Shown here: positions 1 to 10,990 of the stretch, in pieces
Layout: the number at the start of each line of letters is the position of its first letter
Numbering within the stretch: the first letter of the stretch is position 1
Assembly: GCA_030549335.1 (NCBI GenBank)
Contig: CM060198.1
Span: 54,011,995-54,075,994 of the forward strand
From: Pontederia crassipes
Taxonomy: Eukaryota; Streptophyta; Magnoliopsida; Commelinales; Pontederiaceae
Length of the DNA stretch: 64,000 bases
Direction of reading: 5' to 3'
Translations under genes and position numbers: made by a program
Notes under the pieces: model-generated
What the model was told of the DNA's origin: nothing
Databases searched by the model: none
The model's input: only the letters and a program-made list of their open reading frames with translations

Positions 1-76
1 CCATGGATGTCAGAAGCATCAAGCTGGTCCACTCATACCATCATTTATCGTCTTGAACAACAGCGGTAAAACGTTG

Positions 77-190
77 CACTACACCAATTTTGATCTTTGA
101 TGACATTTAAAAAAAAACACAAATGTCATTGGTAACATATCATAGATGTCACTAAACAATATAAATAACTACATAATAATTAAAAGATAT
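77..190 (+). repeat. Left terminal and sub-terminal repeats of the large CACTA element
   Basis: After the CACTA terminus, the words TGACATTT, AATGTCA and GATGTCACT occur in both orientations within about 80 bp. In CACTA elements such sub-terminal arrays bind the TNPA protein. The right end carries the matching GTGACGTTT series. Confidence 0.75.
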
Positions 191-1637
191 GTCAACCATT
201 AGATCAAATCTATTTAATTTGGATAGCTGTGATTAAATTTCCATTCCTTGAGATTTGTCTTCTTTGAGATTTGTTGCCGCACCTTCGATTCCTCTCACCT
301 TCATGCCCAAATTCGTCATCTGCTCGCTGCGGATTTGTGCACCTTCGCCATCTGCTAGCTGGTTGTGGGTGGATCTGCCCGTCAGCTAGTAAAGAGGACG
401 TGATCCGTAGCGGCGGTCCACCAATCACTCCCTTCCTCTTCCATCTCATCTTTGATCTCTCGTCATCCCTGTCGAGTAGTGGATTCCTTTCTTTTTCCAT
501 CAACATCGGCACCTGAATTTGCTCACAGGTAATCATATTATTTGGATGCTTCTTTTTTTTTCTGTGTATGGCTTTGAATGAGGCAGACTTAATCGCTATT
601 TTTTTTCTTTTCTTCTTTCCTGATCTGTACCTGTCAGTGGTATCGCCAATTTCGACTTTCTCTTCCGTAAGATCGCAACAACGGTGAAAAATGTGTTCGC
701 TTTCAGAATTGTCAATCTGCACTTAATTACTTACAATGATGCACTGCTCTGTTTGCTTGACGTTGAATATGTACATACGTCTCCTTGATGAATTTGGCAT
801 TTAAAACCTAATAACAGAGATAAATGGAGAAAAATTTATAGTCGCGATGTTTTAGGAAGAATAGGAACAGATGTACGTACTGAATAATAGATTGCTTTAT
901 GACTCTAAAGTCCAAAGTTCATTTAATCTTATCTGTTTGCTATCAATGTGAACAGATGAATCATGCATCTAGATTTCCTATTTTCTTTGGATTTTCTGTT
1001 GAAATCCCTAAAAGTCGAATCATATGCAGCATGAGTCTTAACTAAAATTTGATATTGATAAGTTGTCAAGTATGTATGAATTTGAATATGAATTTGAAAT
1101 CCCTAAAAGTATGTATGAATTTGATATTGATAAGTTGTCAATTGTGAACTGTCACCACCCCTTTTTTAATGTAATGCCATGCGTGGCGTCGAGTGATGAA
1201 TAGAGGACTTGGTCAACTTGCTTTTCTCCATTAGATATCACTAGTCATTAGAAGAAGATCCTTCTCCGTTCTATGTAAAATCATTGTGTTGTTTCAAACT
1301 TTTCCTTTTCGAGAAGTCATCAGATTTTGTTTTATTCTATGATTAACATATACAATCAGTTATTCCTATTTCAACTTGCAGTATCACTTGTATAGTTTTG
1401 TTATGAAAATAGATAAACAACCATGATCTATATTTTTGTTCTGAAAATAGATGTGGTCTATCTTTTTGTTCCATTATGTGGTATGATTTAGCTTCCTGCT
1501 TACATTGTTGTTGATAAATATGTACCTAGTGAACATTGTTGTTCTATGATTTAAATCATGTCGTGGTTTTTTCTCTTAAGTTATTTAAGTAGGCAGAATG
1601 CCTTAACCATTCATATGATGTTTTTTGTTTAGCGCAT
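191..1637 (+). other. 5' leader and promoter region of the CACTA transposase gene
   Basis: This stretch has no recognisable protein domain. A CT-rich, locally GC-richer segment (about 240-530) ends in a good splice-donor context (CACAGGTAATC near 525-535). That would fit a non-coding first exon and intron upstream of the transposase start at 1638. A short phrase containing AAGTATGTATGAATTTGA is duplicated near 1070 and 1108. The short open frames on both strands here show no family resemblance and are probably chance. Confidence 0.4.
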
Positions 1638-4600
1638 ATGGATAAAACTTGGATGACACTTGACACCCACTCTAATGAGTACGTGTGTGGTGTGAAGAAT
1701 TTTATTGCATATTTGATATGCAAGTATGGAATGATCACTGATTTAAGATGCCCATGCAGGAAGTGCTTGACTTCTTAATTACACTTCATTGCTGTGATCA
1801 AAAGGCACACTTGCTTGTAGATGATATAGAGATGTCCTACAAGTATTGGATCTATCATGGGAAAGATCCAACCATCAAATTGCCTCTAATAGATGAAAGT
1901 AATCAATTATATAGAGAATGGGAAAGTAGACCTAACATTGAGGACGATGACATGGAACAGGGTGATGACGTGGATGAACTTAATGAGATACTTGAAGATG
2001 TGGATGCTTTTGTTGACAACCAAGCTGAAGACACATGTGATAAAAATAATTTTAATATCTCGTTAGACTTCTTAGATGGGCTAAAAGCTGACTCCCAGAA
2101 AGAATTTTATTCTGAGTGCAAGCTGTCCAAATTCTCATTTATAGTAAGGCTCCTCCATTTAAAAGTTTATAATAGGTGGAGCAACAAGTCCTTTGATATG
2201 CTTTTTCAACTTTTATGTGATGTTTTACCCAATGGAAAGTCACTTCCTAAGTCAAACTACTATGCAAACAAGTATTTGAGGGGATTAGGAACGAAATGTC
2301 ATAACATCCATGCATGGAAGTACGATTGTTGCTTATTTTGGGGAGATAATAAGGATTTGTTGCAATGTCCTGTTTGTGCTACCTCAAGGTATAAAACATC
2401 TGATGGGGTTGGAAAAGATATTCCACATCAAAATTTATGATATGTTCCTATAAAATCAAGATTACAATGACTTTTTCTAGATTCTAAAATTGCTCAACAA
2501 ATGCGTTGGCACAAGGAGGAACATAAGATACAAGAAAACTTTATGGGTCATCCAACAGATGGGAAGTGTTGGAAGAGTTTTGACCTTGAATACCCTGACT
2601 TTGTTCAAGATGCTCAATGTGAGGTTAGGGTTAACTAGTGATGGTTTCAATTCATTTGGTAGTATGAGTCACTCTTATAGTATGTGGCCGATAGTGCTAT
2701 TGGCATACAACTTGCCTCCTTGGTTGTGTATGAGAAAGGAGTATCTCATGATGTCATTATTAATTCCAGGACCCAAAGCACTAGGAAGGGATATTGATAT
2801 CGACATGCAACCTTTAATTGCAGAGTTGAAAGATCTTTGGGTTAATGGATTGTGGACATATGATGCATTCTTGAAGAGTAATTTGAAAATGCCGGCAGCA
2901 CTTATGTGGACCATCAATGTCTTTCCCGCGTATGGAAACTTATCGGGATGGAGCACTAAGGGATATAATGCTTGTCCTATATGCCAAAATCAGACACCAA
3001 CGCGGAAGCTCAATAGCAAGATTGGTTATTTTGGTCATACGATGTGGCTCCCAATGAACCATCGTTGGCGACATAATTTGAACTTTGATGGCCTACATGA
3101 TGATCGTGAAACACCAAATGAGTATTCAACAAATGATATTCTTCGTCAATTACGTCATGTTGAAGGTATTTGCATGGGAAGCATCCAAATAATGTTAGCA
3201 TACGTCGTCATGCAAAACAACATAATTGGACCAAAAAGTTAATTTTCTTTAATTTACCATATTGGGTCAAGCAAAAATTGAGGCATAACTTAGACGTCAT
3301 GCACATTGAAAAAAACATATGTGAAAATCTTATTGGTACCATCCTCCACATTGAAGGCAAGACAAAAGATACTTTAAAGGCACGACTTGATTTGGAGGAA
3401 CTTGACATTAGAAAAGAATTGCATCTGGTGAAACATTCTAATAGCAAGTACATCATGCCATGTGCTAGTTATGCATTGAGTTCAAGTGAAAGAAAAGCAT
3501 TTTGTCAATTCCTAAAGGGTGTTCGCTTATGCGATGGTTACTCATCCCATATAGGAAAGTGTGTAAATGATGTTAACACTAGTATATCTGGTATGAAAAG
3601 TCATGATTGCCATATCACACTTCAAAAGTTATTGCCTGTGTGCATTCATGGCTTGCTTCCCAAAGACATTGCCTCTGTTATAATTGAGTTAAGAAATTTT
3701 TTTGAATGATTGTGCGGGCATATTTTAAAATATCGAAGATATACAAAAGATGCAAAAGGATATAGTCATCATTTTATGTAAGTTAGAGTTAATTTTTCCT
3801 CCAGCATTCTTTGATGTGATGGTACATCTAGCCATTCACTTGCCTCATGAGGCATTGATGGCTGGCCATGTTGCATATCGTTGGATGTATCCTATCGAGA
3901 GGTACACAATTAACATTTTTCTTTCTTTTTTTCTTGAAGACATATTTGTTTAGTATTTTGAATGTCATTAAATTTTTGTACTATTCATGCTCAGTGCAGA
4001 ATTTTGAGTTCTCTAAAGAAGTTTGTAAGAAATAAGGCATATCTAGAGGGATCCATTGCGGAAGCCTATGTAGTACATGAATGTTTAACATGGTGTTCAC
4101 TCCATATACAAGGCATCGAGACATCGTTCAATCATCTTGAGAGAAATTTTGACTATATGGAAGACGGTGGAGTTAGTATTTTTAGAAATAGGGTTGGTCT
4201 TATTTCATCACCCACCTCTGTGATTTTAAAAAAACAAGAATTCGAGGTACCCAAGTGGTACATCTTGAACAACTGTGTTGAGGTTCTCCCTTACTTAGAG
4301 TAAGCATAATTATTGTTTTTATGTTTTAATGTCTAAAACAAGTTTATGCTTAAAAGTTGGGTATTTTGGTAGCGAACATTTGCGTACTTTAGATGCACAT
4401 AACAATATAGACATTGAGAAGCGACACAAGAGTCAATTTGAACACTAGTTTATGAAGAAAGTTAGTTATCATTTTATAATCTATATAATACTTAATGTGA
4501 TGCCTTATTTGCATATTTTGCCATATTTGCAATATAGCCTATGTAGCTGCAGGACAACTGACTCTTGTGTTATAATTGCATATGAGTACTCTATTCACAA

Positions 4601-4907
4601 GCAACGATCCTGCTATTAGTGCTTTATATGCATTGTCAATAGGACTAGATTCATGTCTCAAGAGATATAGTAAAGTTATATATAATGGTGTTCGGTTTCA
4701 TACAATAGACTTTGATAAAATAAACAAGAATCAAAATAGTGGAGTCCTTGTAGAGGGAAATCAAGAAGACTCAAACACATCTATAGAATTTTATGGGATT
4801 CTAACTGACATATATGAACTTACATAAGTTCGAAATAAAAGGGTTTTCTTGTTTAAGTGCAAATGGTGGGATACTAATGAGCGACATCATAATGTAAAGA
4901 AAGTTGA

Positions 4908-6381
4908 CACTACAAGAAAATCGCGATTTTCCGACGGATAATTTTCGACGGTTCTAAATCCGTCGCAATTTGCGACGGATTTTTCGACGGTTCCGTTTCC
5001 GACGGATTTTTCGACGGTTATGACCGTCGGAAATAATTTATATTATTATTTAATTTTTCGACGATTAGGAACGTCGATATTTTCGACGGATATCCATCCG
5101 TTGTAATTTCCGACGACTTTTCCGATGGTTACGACCGTCGGAAATAAAAAAAAATAAATTATATATTTTTAATATTATTATTAAATTGTTTCGACGGATT
5201 TTTCGACGGTCACAATCGTTGGAAATTAAAAAATTAATTATATAATTTATTATATTATTATTTAATTTTTCGACGATTAGGAACGTCGATATTTCCGATG
5301 GATATCCATCCGTCGCAAAATCCGGCCCAATTTTCGAAGGTCGTAACCGTCAGTAAATATATAATAATATCATATATAAGAGTATTTTATTAATATAACT
5401 TGCGACGGTCCAAACCGTCGCAATTACCGACGGTTTTGACCATCGGTAAAGATTATATATAACTAAATAAAATAAAAATATTTATTATTTACGTTTTCGA
5501 CGGCCGAAACCGTCGGTAATTAAAATTTCGTTATCCCGCTTTTTTTTCCCTTTTTCCGCTTTCTTTCCACTTTTTTCCTTTATATATTTTCCCTCCTCCC
5601 TCTTCTCTCTCCCTCCTCCCTCCACTCCTCTCTCTCTCCCTCCTCTCCTCTCTCCCTCTCCCGGCCGCGAGCATCGGATCGGCCTCTCCCGCGCGCCGGA
5701 CGCCGGCGACCCTCTCCCGCGCTGGCGTATCTCTCTCTCCAGCTCCGCGTCAGCATCTCTCTCTCTCTCTGCTGTCGGCCGGATCCAGCCGTGGCCGTTC
5801 GGATCCGGCCGCCAGGCTGCCGGATCCGGCCTCCAGTGGCCGGATCCGACCTCCAGCGGCCAGATCGGCCGCCAGGCGGTCGGATCTGGCCTCCAGCAGC
5901 CAGATCGGCCGCCAGGCGGGCCGGTTCCGGCCTCCAGCGCCCGGATCCGGCCGCCTGGCGCTGGATCCGGTCGCTAATTTTTTTTATATTTAAAAAATTA
6001 TTTGTGACGGTTGCGACCGTCAAAAGATCGACGGTTGCGACAACCGTCCAAAGTTTCGACAGTTGGGACCGTCGAAAAGTTGCGACGGCTCGGACCGCCG
6101 GCCTTTTCCGGCGGTTGCAACCGTCGGAAATTTCGACGGCTCGGACCGCCGGCCTTTTCCGGCGATTGCAACCGTCGGGGGGACTGTTCCGACGGCCAGA
6201 ACCGTCGATATTTTCGACGAATTTTTTTCAACCGTCGCAAATCCGACTGATCGATTTTCGATGAGCGTTTTTCCGACGGATCGATTCCGACTGAAAAATC
6301 ATTGGTAATTGCATTACCGACGATTTTCGGGCTGATTACCGACGGTTCGGAACGTCGGTAATCCGCGTTTTTCTAGTAGTG
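4908..6381 (+). mobile_element. Non-autonomous CACTA element nested in the transposase gene
   Basis: It starts CACTACAAGAAAATCGCG and ends TTTTTCTAGTAGTG, which reads CACTACTAGAAAAA on the other strand. A TGA target duplication flanks it (4905-4907 and 6382-6384). It is about 1.47 kb with no transposase gene. Nearly all of the sequence outside the centre is built from GACGG and CCGTC words in inverted pairs, such as CCGACGG and CGACGGTTAT...ACCGTCG. The centre (about 5580-5970) is a CT-rich then GC-rich block. Its open frames on both strands are low-complexity and not convincing genes. A second copy of the family lies at 42133-43523. The insertion splits the DUF4216 part of the host element's transposase, so it arrived later. 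Confidence 0.92.
5776..5966. repeat. GC-rich GGATCCGGCC minisatellite in a CACTA centre
   Basis: The words GGATCCGGCC, GCCGCCAGG and GGCCTCCAG recur every 20-30 bp across about 190 bp. This gives a GC island within an AT-rich element. A CT-rich microsatellite (about 5590-5775) precedes it. The repeat explains the long arginine, glycine and proline-rich open frames seen in several phases. Confidence 0.75.
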
Positions 6382-6384
6382 TGA

Positions 6385-6471
6385 TGGGTTAACAAGCATT
6401 AGAGTGACTCGTACTTGGTATGAAACAGATCCTTCAAGATGTGATATAAATGGGTTAACAAGCATTAGAGT
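6385..6471 (+). repeat. Short direct duplication inside the transposase DUF4216 segment
   Basis: The 20-base word beginning GGGTTAACAAGC occurs at 6385-6404 and again at 6452-6471, 67 bp apart. It lies just outside the nested CACTA element. Translated, NGLTSIRV appears twice, whereas this family normally has it once, so it is a small tandem duplication in the old gene. Confidence 0.75.
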
Positions 6472-6930
6472 CAAGTAAAACAAATTTATTACCTTCAGGA
6501 TATGAAGTTAGGCGATGAATGGCATGTGGTACAATAGTTTCAAAATCGCCATGTATACAATTTAAACTCTCTTAGTAATAACGTGACTTTGTTTATTGAT
6601 GTGGAGACTCAATTAGGGGACAAGACTGTGGCAGAGTTACTTGTGCAAGGTGAGAAAAGTGCAATTATGGAATCTCCGATAGTCGAATGTGATATAAATT
6701 CCCTATTAAGAACTGACATGCATCCTGAGGTAGTTTCTAAAAAAGATGTGGAACGGATACTTCAAATGCAGCATGATGTTAACATTGAATGCAATCAAAA
6801 TTACGAGGATGAAGATTATGAGACCCTTGTAGACTATGATAATAGCGATGAATAGTAGTATTGATATCTTCATAGTTTCCACAGCTTGATGGTATTCCAC
6901 TTTTTGTGTGATAACTTTATTATTGACATC

Positions 6931-7410
6931 TTTGCTTGTCTCACTTTATTGTATCTCACTTTTTTATGGCTGCATCTCATAAAACTAATTTCAAGTGTTC
7001 ATTAGTTATCTTTTTACTTCGCAACACTAATTTGACAAGATATGCAGTTCCTCATATTTTGCATTTTAATGGCAGACTGCACTGCAGTAGTAAAGGATTC
7101 AAGGAACTCTTCTACTTGTCCCTGATCACAAGCAGACAAGAATGCTTGGTGAATTTGGACTTCAGCCAACCTTTTTGGCATCATATCCCTGATCTATTGC
7201 TCATTTGTAATGAATAGTGTTTTTTTTAATGTTATGCTTGTTCTGTTCAGATGCAACACTTGTGTGTTTACATCATTGCTTTGCTTGTCTCACTTTATTG
7301 TGTCTCACTTTTTTGTTTACTTTATCACAAAAGATTTAATCAATGTTTTCTTTTTATTTTATGGCTGCATCTTATAAAACTAATTTCAAGTGTTCATTAG
7401 TTATCTTTTA
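6931..7410 (+). repeat. Direct repeat between the two CACTA genes
   Basis: A segment starting TTTGCTTGTCTCACTTTATT and ending TTCATTAGTTATCTTTT occurs at 6931-7014 and again at 7280-7410. The second copy carries about 46 extra bases. The copies flank an intergenic stretch with no domain. The downstream copy ends just before the TNPA-like start, so part of that gene's leader was duplicated. Confidence 0.7.
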
Positions 7411-7412
7411 GA

Positions 7413-9274
7413 ATGATTCCACATCGGAAGGGCCCACAACGAAAGGGAGGAAAGGCAATAAGGAATAATAATACAAATGAAGTTGATGTACCTGATGATC
7501 AAGAGGTCTCTTATTCTTGTCAACAAATTCTTCAAGGCACACATGTATCTGAAGGTAGGGCAGTGACATCAACTTTATTTAGTATTTAATTTTTTTAGAA
7601 GACTTTATTTATTACTAATAGACTGCAGGTAACTACTAATTTTTTAAATTTCAATTCATATTATAAATGCACATGAAGTTAATATTTTTTTTATATCCCT
7701 GCATGCAGCAAATGAGTCTACTTCCTCTTGTACTAATAAGAGGGGTCCTTATAGGGGTCATTCACTTGATAAGGACTATAGGTATCAAGGTGAAAAGATT
7801 AAGATTGAGTTTACTATTGATGGTGGTCGTCCATTAACTGCAAGTCAGTCATCACGAATGGCTTCGAAGATAGCTAAAGCTTGTAGAGATTTGCTTCCCT
7901 TGTATATCGATGGTGATTGGAGGACTCTTCCCATAGAAGAGAAGCAATGAGCTTGGGAGTGTGTTCAAGTACTTATTATTAGTTTTGTTTATTTTGTTAT
8001 CTCATGAATTTATCATTAGTTTTGTTTATTTTGCTAGCTCATGAATTTATTTATTTTTAGTTCGGTAAAACATTTTGTGCAGGTTTGACTGAATTTGGAC
8101 GACATTATGAACAATCCGATAAAGTTTCGTACCGCGGATCAATGGATGAGCAAACTCCATAAAAGGCATCGAGCTGATGTAAAGAAAAAGTAAAAACAAG
8201 TGGGAGATCTTGCTCGACCTATTAGTTCCCACGATGAGGATTGGAGAAAAATAACTCATAAGTGGCAGGAAGAGCTTGATGAAGAGAAATAAATTTTATC
8301 ATCTGAGCAACCATCGGGGAAGGTAAATATTTAGACGTTATCCATTATATAATGAACATTACTTTTTTATACCATTATTTAAAATGCAGAGAACAAAATC
8401 TATGAAAGCGAGGGATGCTCGCAGGTCTGTTAAATATCTACATCGGGCAAGTTCAAAGTCTTTTCAAACTCGAAGAAATGAATACTGAGTTATTAGTCCA
8501 TTAAAGATTTGATCATATAAAACAAAAAGAATTAGATTCTTATGTGGTGGCATCTCAAGTAAAATAGATCCTTATGTGTTGACATCATAATCATTTTTTT
8601 ATAGATTCACAAATTTCAACAAGTTCCTGACGACATTGAGTTTTTCAAGCAAATGCGCATTGTGATCCTAAACCTGATGGATCTAGTGGTTGGGTCAATC
8701 AAGATGCAGCTGAAACTTATGTAACTTTATTAGTTGATGTATTAATTATGGAAGGCAAGTTAATTATAACTAAATTAATTATAATATTATTTTCTTGGAA
8801 CAAAGTGGTGGAGATGCATTTGGTATCACAGTCATCCGATGCACCTATTTCTTCTAGCGATGTTATGAATTAATTTATGGGTGCTGCATCAAGATCAGAT
8901 TATCATCCAAGAAAAGGATATGGACCACCATCTATTGGGAAATCATTTCAAAGAAGACGTTTAGAAGCACAATTTGAACAAACATTAATGGCAACCTGAG
9001 CTAACTATGACACACAAATTGCTGCTTTAAAGCAAATAAACATGGAGCAAGGAAATCACATAAATCAGGTTCATTTATATATCAATAATTCACTATTGCT
9101 ATTTTTTATGTTTATTTGTTACAATAAACATTTTATATTGTGCAACCTTTTCAGCTTATGGGGACTGTAGAAAAACTTTTAGAAAACATTCCTAACACTT
9201 CGAAGGAGGGAATGAGGAGAGTTGAGTGTGATCCTACATCAATTCTGTCACACAGTGGTGAATCAGCAAATTAA
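7413..9274 (+). pseudogene. TNPA-like / Ptta-En-Spm accessory transposase (decayed, with introns)
   Basis: This is the second CACTA gene; TNPA-type proteins bind the sub-terminal repeats. The first exon starts MIPHRKGPQRKGGK at 7413 and ends at a GTAGGG donor near 7555. The next begins after GCATGCAG near 7709 and reads RGPYRGHSLDKDYRYQ, then FTIDGGRPL and IDGDWRTLP. Later exons give KFRTADQWMSKLHKRHRAD and SSHDEDWRKITHKWQEELD, then DGSSGWVNQDAAETY after a frameshift, then ARSDYHPRKGYGPP-like sequence and a terminal exon with LMGTVEKLLENIPN. This arrangement matches the plant transposase_24 family. In-frame stops occur after EEKQ, VKKK and DEEK, and again near 8870 and 8998. It lies downstream of the TNP2 gene in the same orientation, as expected. 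Confidence 0.8.
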
Positions 9275-10619
9275 AAAAATGCTTAAGGTAATTCAATAAG
9301 TCTTGATATGATTATTGAGTTACTTGCTTAAGGTAATGAACTTACTTGCTTAAGGATACCAAGTGACATTCTCTTCCTACAACATGTACTTTAAGTTAGT
9401 TATATAAATGTCTATAATAGTTTAATGTATCATATCTAGAAAAAAATAGATGCATCATTCAAGACAGCACTGTACATTAAATAGGAAGTGTATTAGATCT
9501 GCCGGACTATTATGTGTATTATTTAGGAAGTCGAACAGCTCGATAACCTTGTGTGTTGTATTGTATCTTCAGTATGGAAACATTTAAGCTTGAAAACTCT
9601 GTATTTGCATTCTGTTCTACCCTTCATACAAAATATCAAAAATGTTTCTTTTGCTTCTTGACTTTTGCTCCATTGGTTTGTGATTCATCAGTGAGATACT
9701 AGAGGAAGTGTGTTTTGGCTTGCATTTCATTGATGATGTATGTCAACATGTTAATGTAAATTTTATGCTTTCATTCTTTTCCTTCTCATTAATGCAAATC
9801 GTAAATGTTTTAGAGAAATATCCACATTTTATAAACAAAATCACATTTGTAATCTCTTTCATATCTTTCTTTGACAACTTGTTATCTAATATTCTTTCAC
9901 CATCTATTATTATCCCCAATTGAAATTCTTTAAAAGGAAGCTCAATTGGCTTCCTGTTTCTTACTTCAAAATTCGGTAGTAGTAGTAGTAGTACCACTAG
10001 GAGATCAACATAGTTGCATATTGTAGTTGTGTGACTGACCAAGATTTTGCTAACAGGTACAAAATATTTTCCTCTTGAGCACTGAAGTCATTTGCCTCTT
10101 TAGCATTAGCACTGAAGTCATTGAATTTGTCACTTGCTTTGCATAATATTGTGAGCGGCTTTGCAATTGATTACTTTCTCCTTTGTTAATACTTTGTTAT
10201 GCTATTTTTGCCAAGTTCATCAGGATATGGAGATATTGGGTTGTTGCTGTTTGCTTGGACGTGTTGGCACTTGGCATAGATGTTTTTTTTTCTCTCATAG
10301 TCTGTACAAGTTAATTTGTGTTGTGATGTGTCATGTGAGACAAGGTGATTCTGTGCTTGTGTCAAATACTTCCAATTTCCAAAGATGCTTCATGTGAAAC
10401 TTTTGATTGTTAGTTCTAATATTATGAAACTTTATCATATTTTGACTAATTTGCTTCTTAATGCTTATTAAGGACCTTGAGTAATTGTTCTTATTAAGGA
10501 CCTTGAGTAGTTATAACTATTAATGTAATTATTAAGGACCTTGAGTAGTTGTTCTTATGTGCCATGTAATAATCGTACTAGATTCATATATTAATATATA
10601 ATTATGAATGTTACTCATT
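9275..10619. other. Non-coding 3' region of the large CACTA element
   Basis: No protein domain is visible; the short open frames on both strands look accidental. A word containing TTATTAAGGACCTTGAGTA occurs three times at about 10465, 10491 and 10529, a small tandem array. A GTA microsatellite is at about 9975-9993. Confidence 0.5.
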
Positions 10620-10987
10620 TTATCATATTAGTGACGTTTATTATATGTCACAAAAAATTTTCCATGACGTTTAAATATAATTAGTAATTTATCTTTCGTG
10701 ACGTCTGAAATAACTTTAAAAGGGTACAATTGATTTTTGGTGACGCTTAAAACATCACCTTAACATGTTATTTGGGAACGGTTAAACGTTATGAAAGGAT
10801 CTAAGTTTTTGTGACATTTAAATTTTCAGCGACGTCTAAATAATATGCGTCATAAATACTTTCTGACTCAATTACGGTGACGTCTGAAGTCGACGTTTAA
10901 TAAACATCCCAAAAGAGTTTTGGCAACGTTTAATCAAGTTTGAGTGACGTTTGTCGGACGTCACCAAAGTAAAAAATCATTATAGTG
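10620..10987 (-). repeat. Right sub-terminal repeats and terminus of the large CACTA element
   Basis: GTGACGTTT, CATGACGTTTAAA, CGTGACGTCTGAAA, GGTGACGCTTAAA and inverted ATGTCAC words fill the last 370 bp. They end at the terminal inverted repeat. The density and mixed orientation are those of TNPA binding arrays. They match the sparser TGACATTT series at the left end. Confidence 0.8.
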
Positions 10988-10990
10988 TTG

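Larger units (their letters stand above)
1638..6855 (+). pseudogene. TNP2-type CACTA transposase (decayed, interrupted)
   Basis: This was the main transposase of the element, the nuclear enzyme that cuts its ends. Domains appear in order. A transposase-associated domain starts MDKTWMTLD and contains the Cys pair of RCPCRKC (1638-1860). The TNP2 core spans about 2040-3650 and includes NLSGWSTKGYNACPIC and RHNLDVMHIEKN. A DUF4218 region with GSIAEAYVVHECLTWCS lies at about 3960-4460. A DUF4216 region with NGVRFHTID and FYGILTDI starts near 4580. Introns are likely near 3900-3995 and after 4303. A frameshift after RKC near 1770, frameshifts near 2440 and 3170, and stops near 3709 and 4449 break the frame. 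The DUF4216 segment is split by the element at 4908-6381 and resumes after it with TSIRVTRTWYETD and YYLQDMKLGDEWHVVQ. The family is certain; the exact exon limits are not. Confidence 0.9.
77..10987 (+). mobile_element. Full-length CACTA (En/Spm-type) DNA transposon
   Basis: The left end reads CACTACACCAATTTTG. The right end, on the opposite strand, reads CACTATAATGATTTTT. Both are followed by the same sub-terminal word (TTTGATGACAT at left, TTTGGTGACGT at right). A 3-bp direct repeat TTG flanks it exactly (74-76 and 10988-10990), the size of target duplication CACTA elements make. Inside, in the same orientation, lie a TNP2 transposase gene and a TNPA-like gene, the standard two-gene layout of an autonomous element. 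Both genes carry stops and frameshifts, so this copy should be immobile unless helped in trans. A smaller CACTA element sits inside it at 4908-6381. The ends and target duplication are read directly; membership of the superfamily is secure. Confidence 0.93.

Noticed and set aside
5580-6264. Long open frames on both strands in the GC-rich centre (up to 157 codons).
   Set aside because: They are low-complexity Arg/Gly/Pro-rich translations of the repeat, open in several phases at once, with no domain.
4908-6381. Regular GACGG/CCGTC words at first suggest a CRISPR-like or satellite array.
   Set aside because: They are short, in both orientations and irregularly spaced, within an element with CACTA ends and a TGA target duplication. 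This is a plant nuclear locus.
9743-10042. 99-codon minus-strand frame inside the large CACTA element.
   Set aside because: Lies in the non-coding 3' part, antisense to the element's genes, with a trinucleotide repeat run making up part of it.
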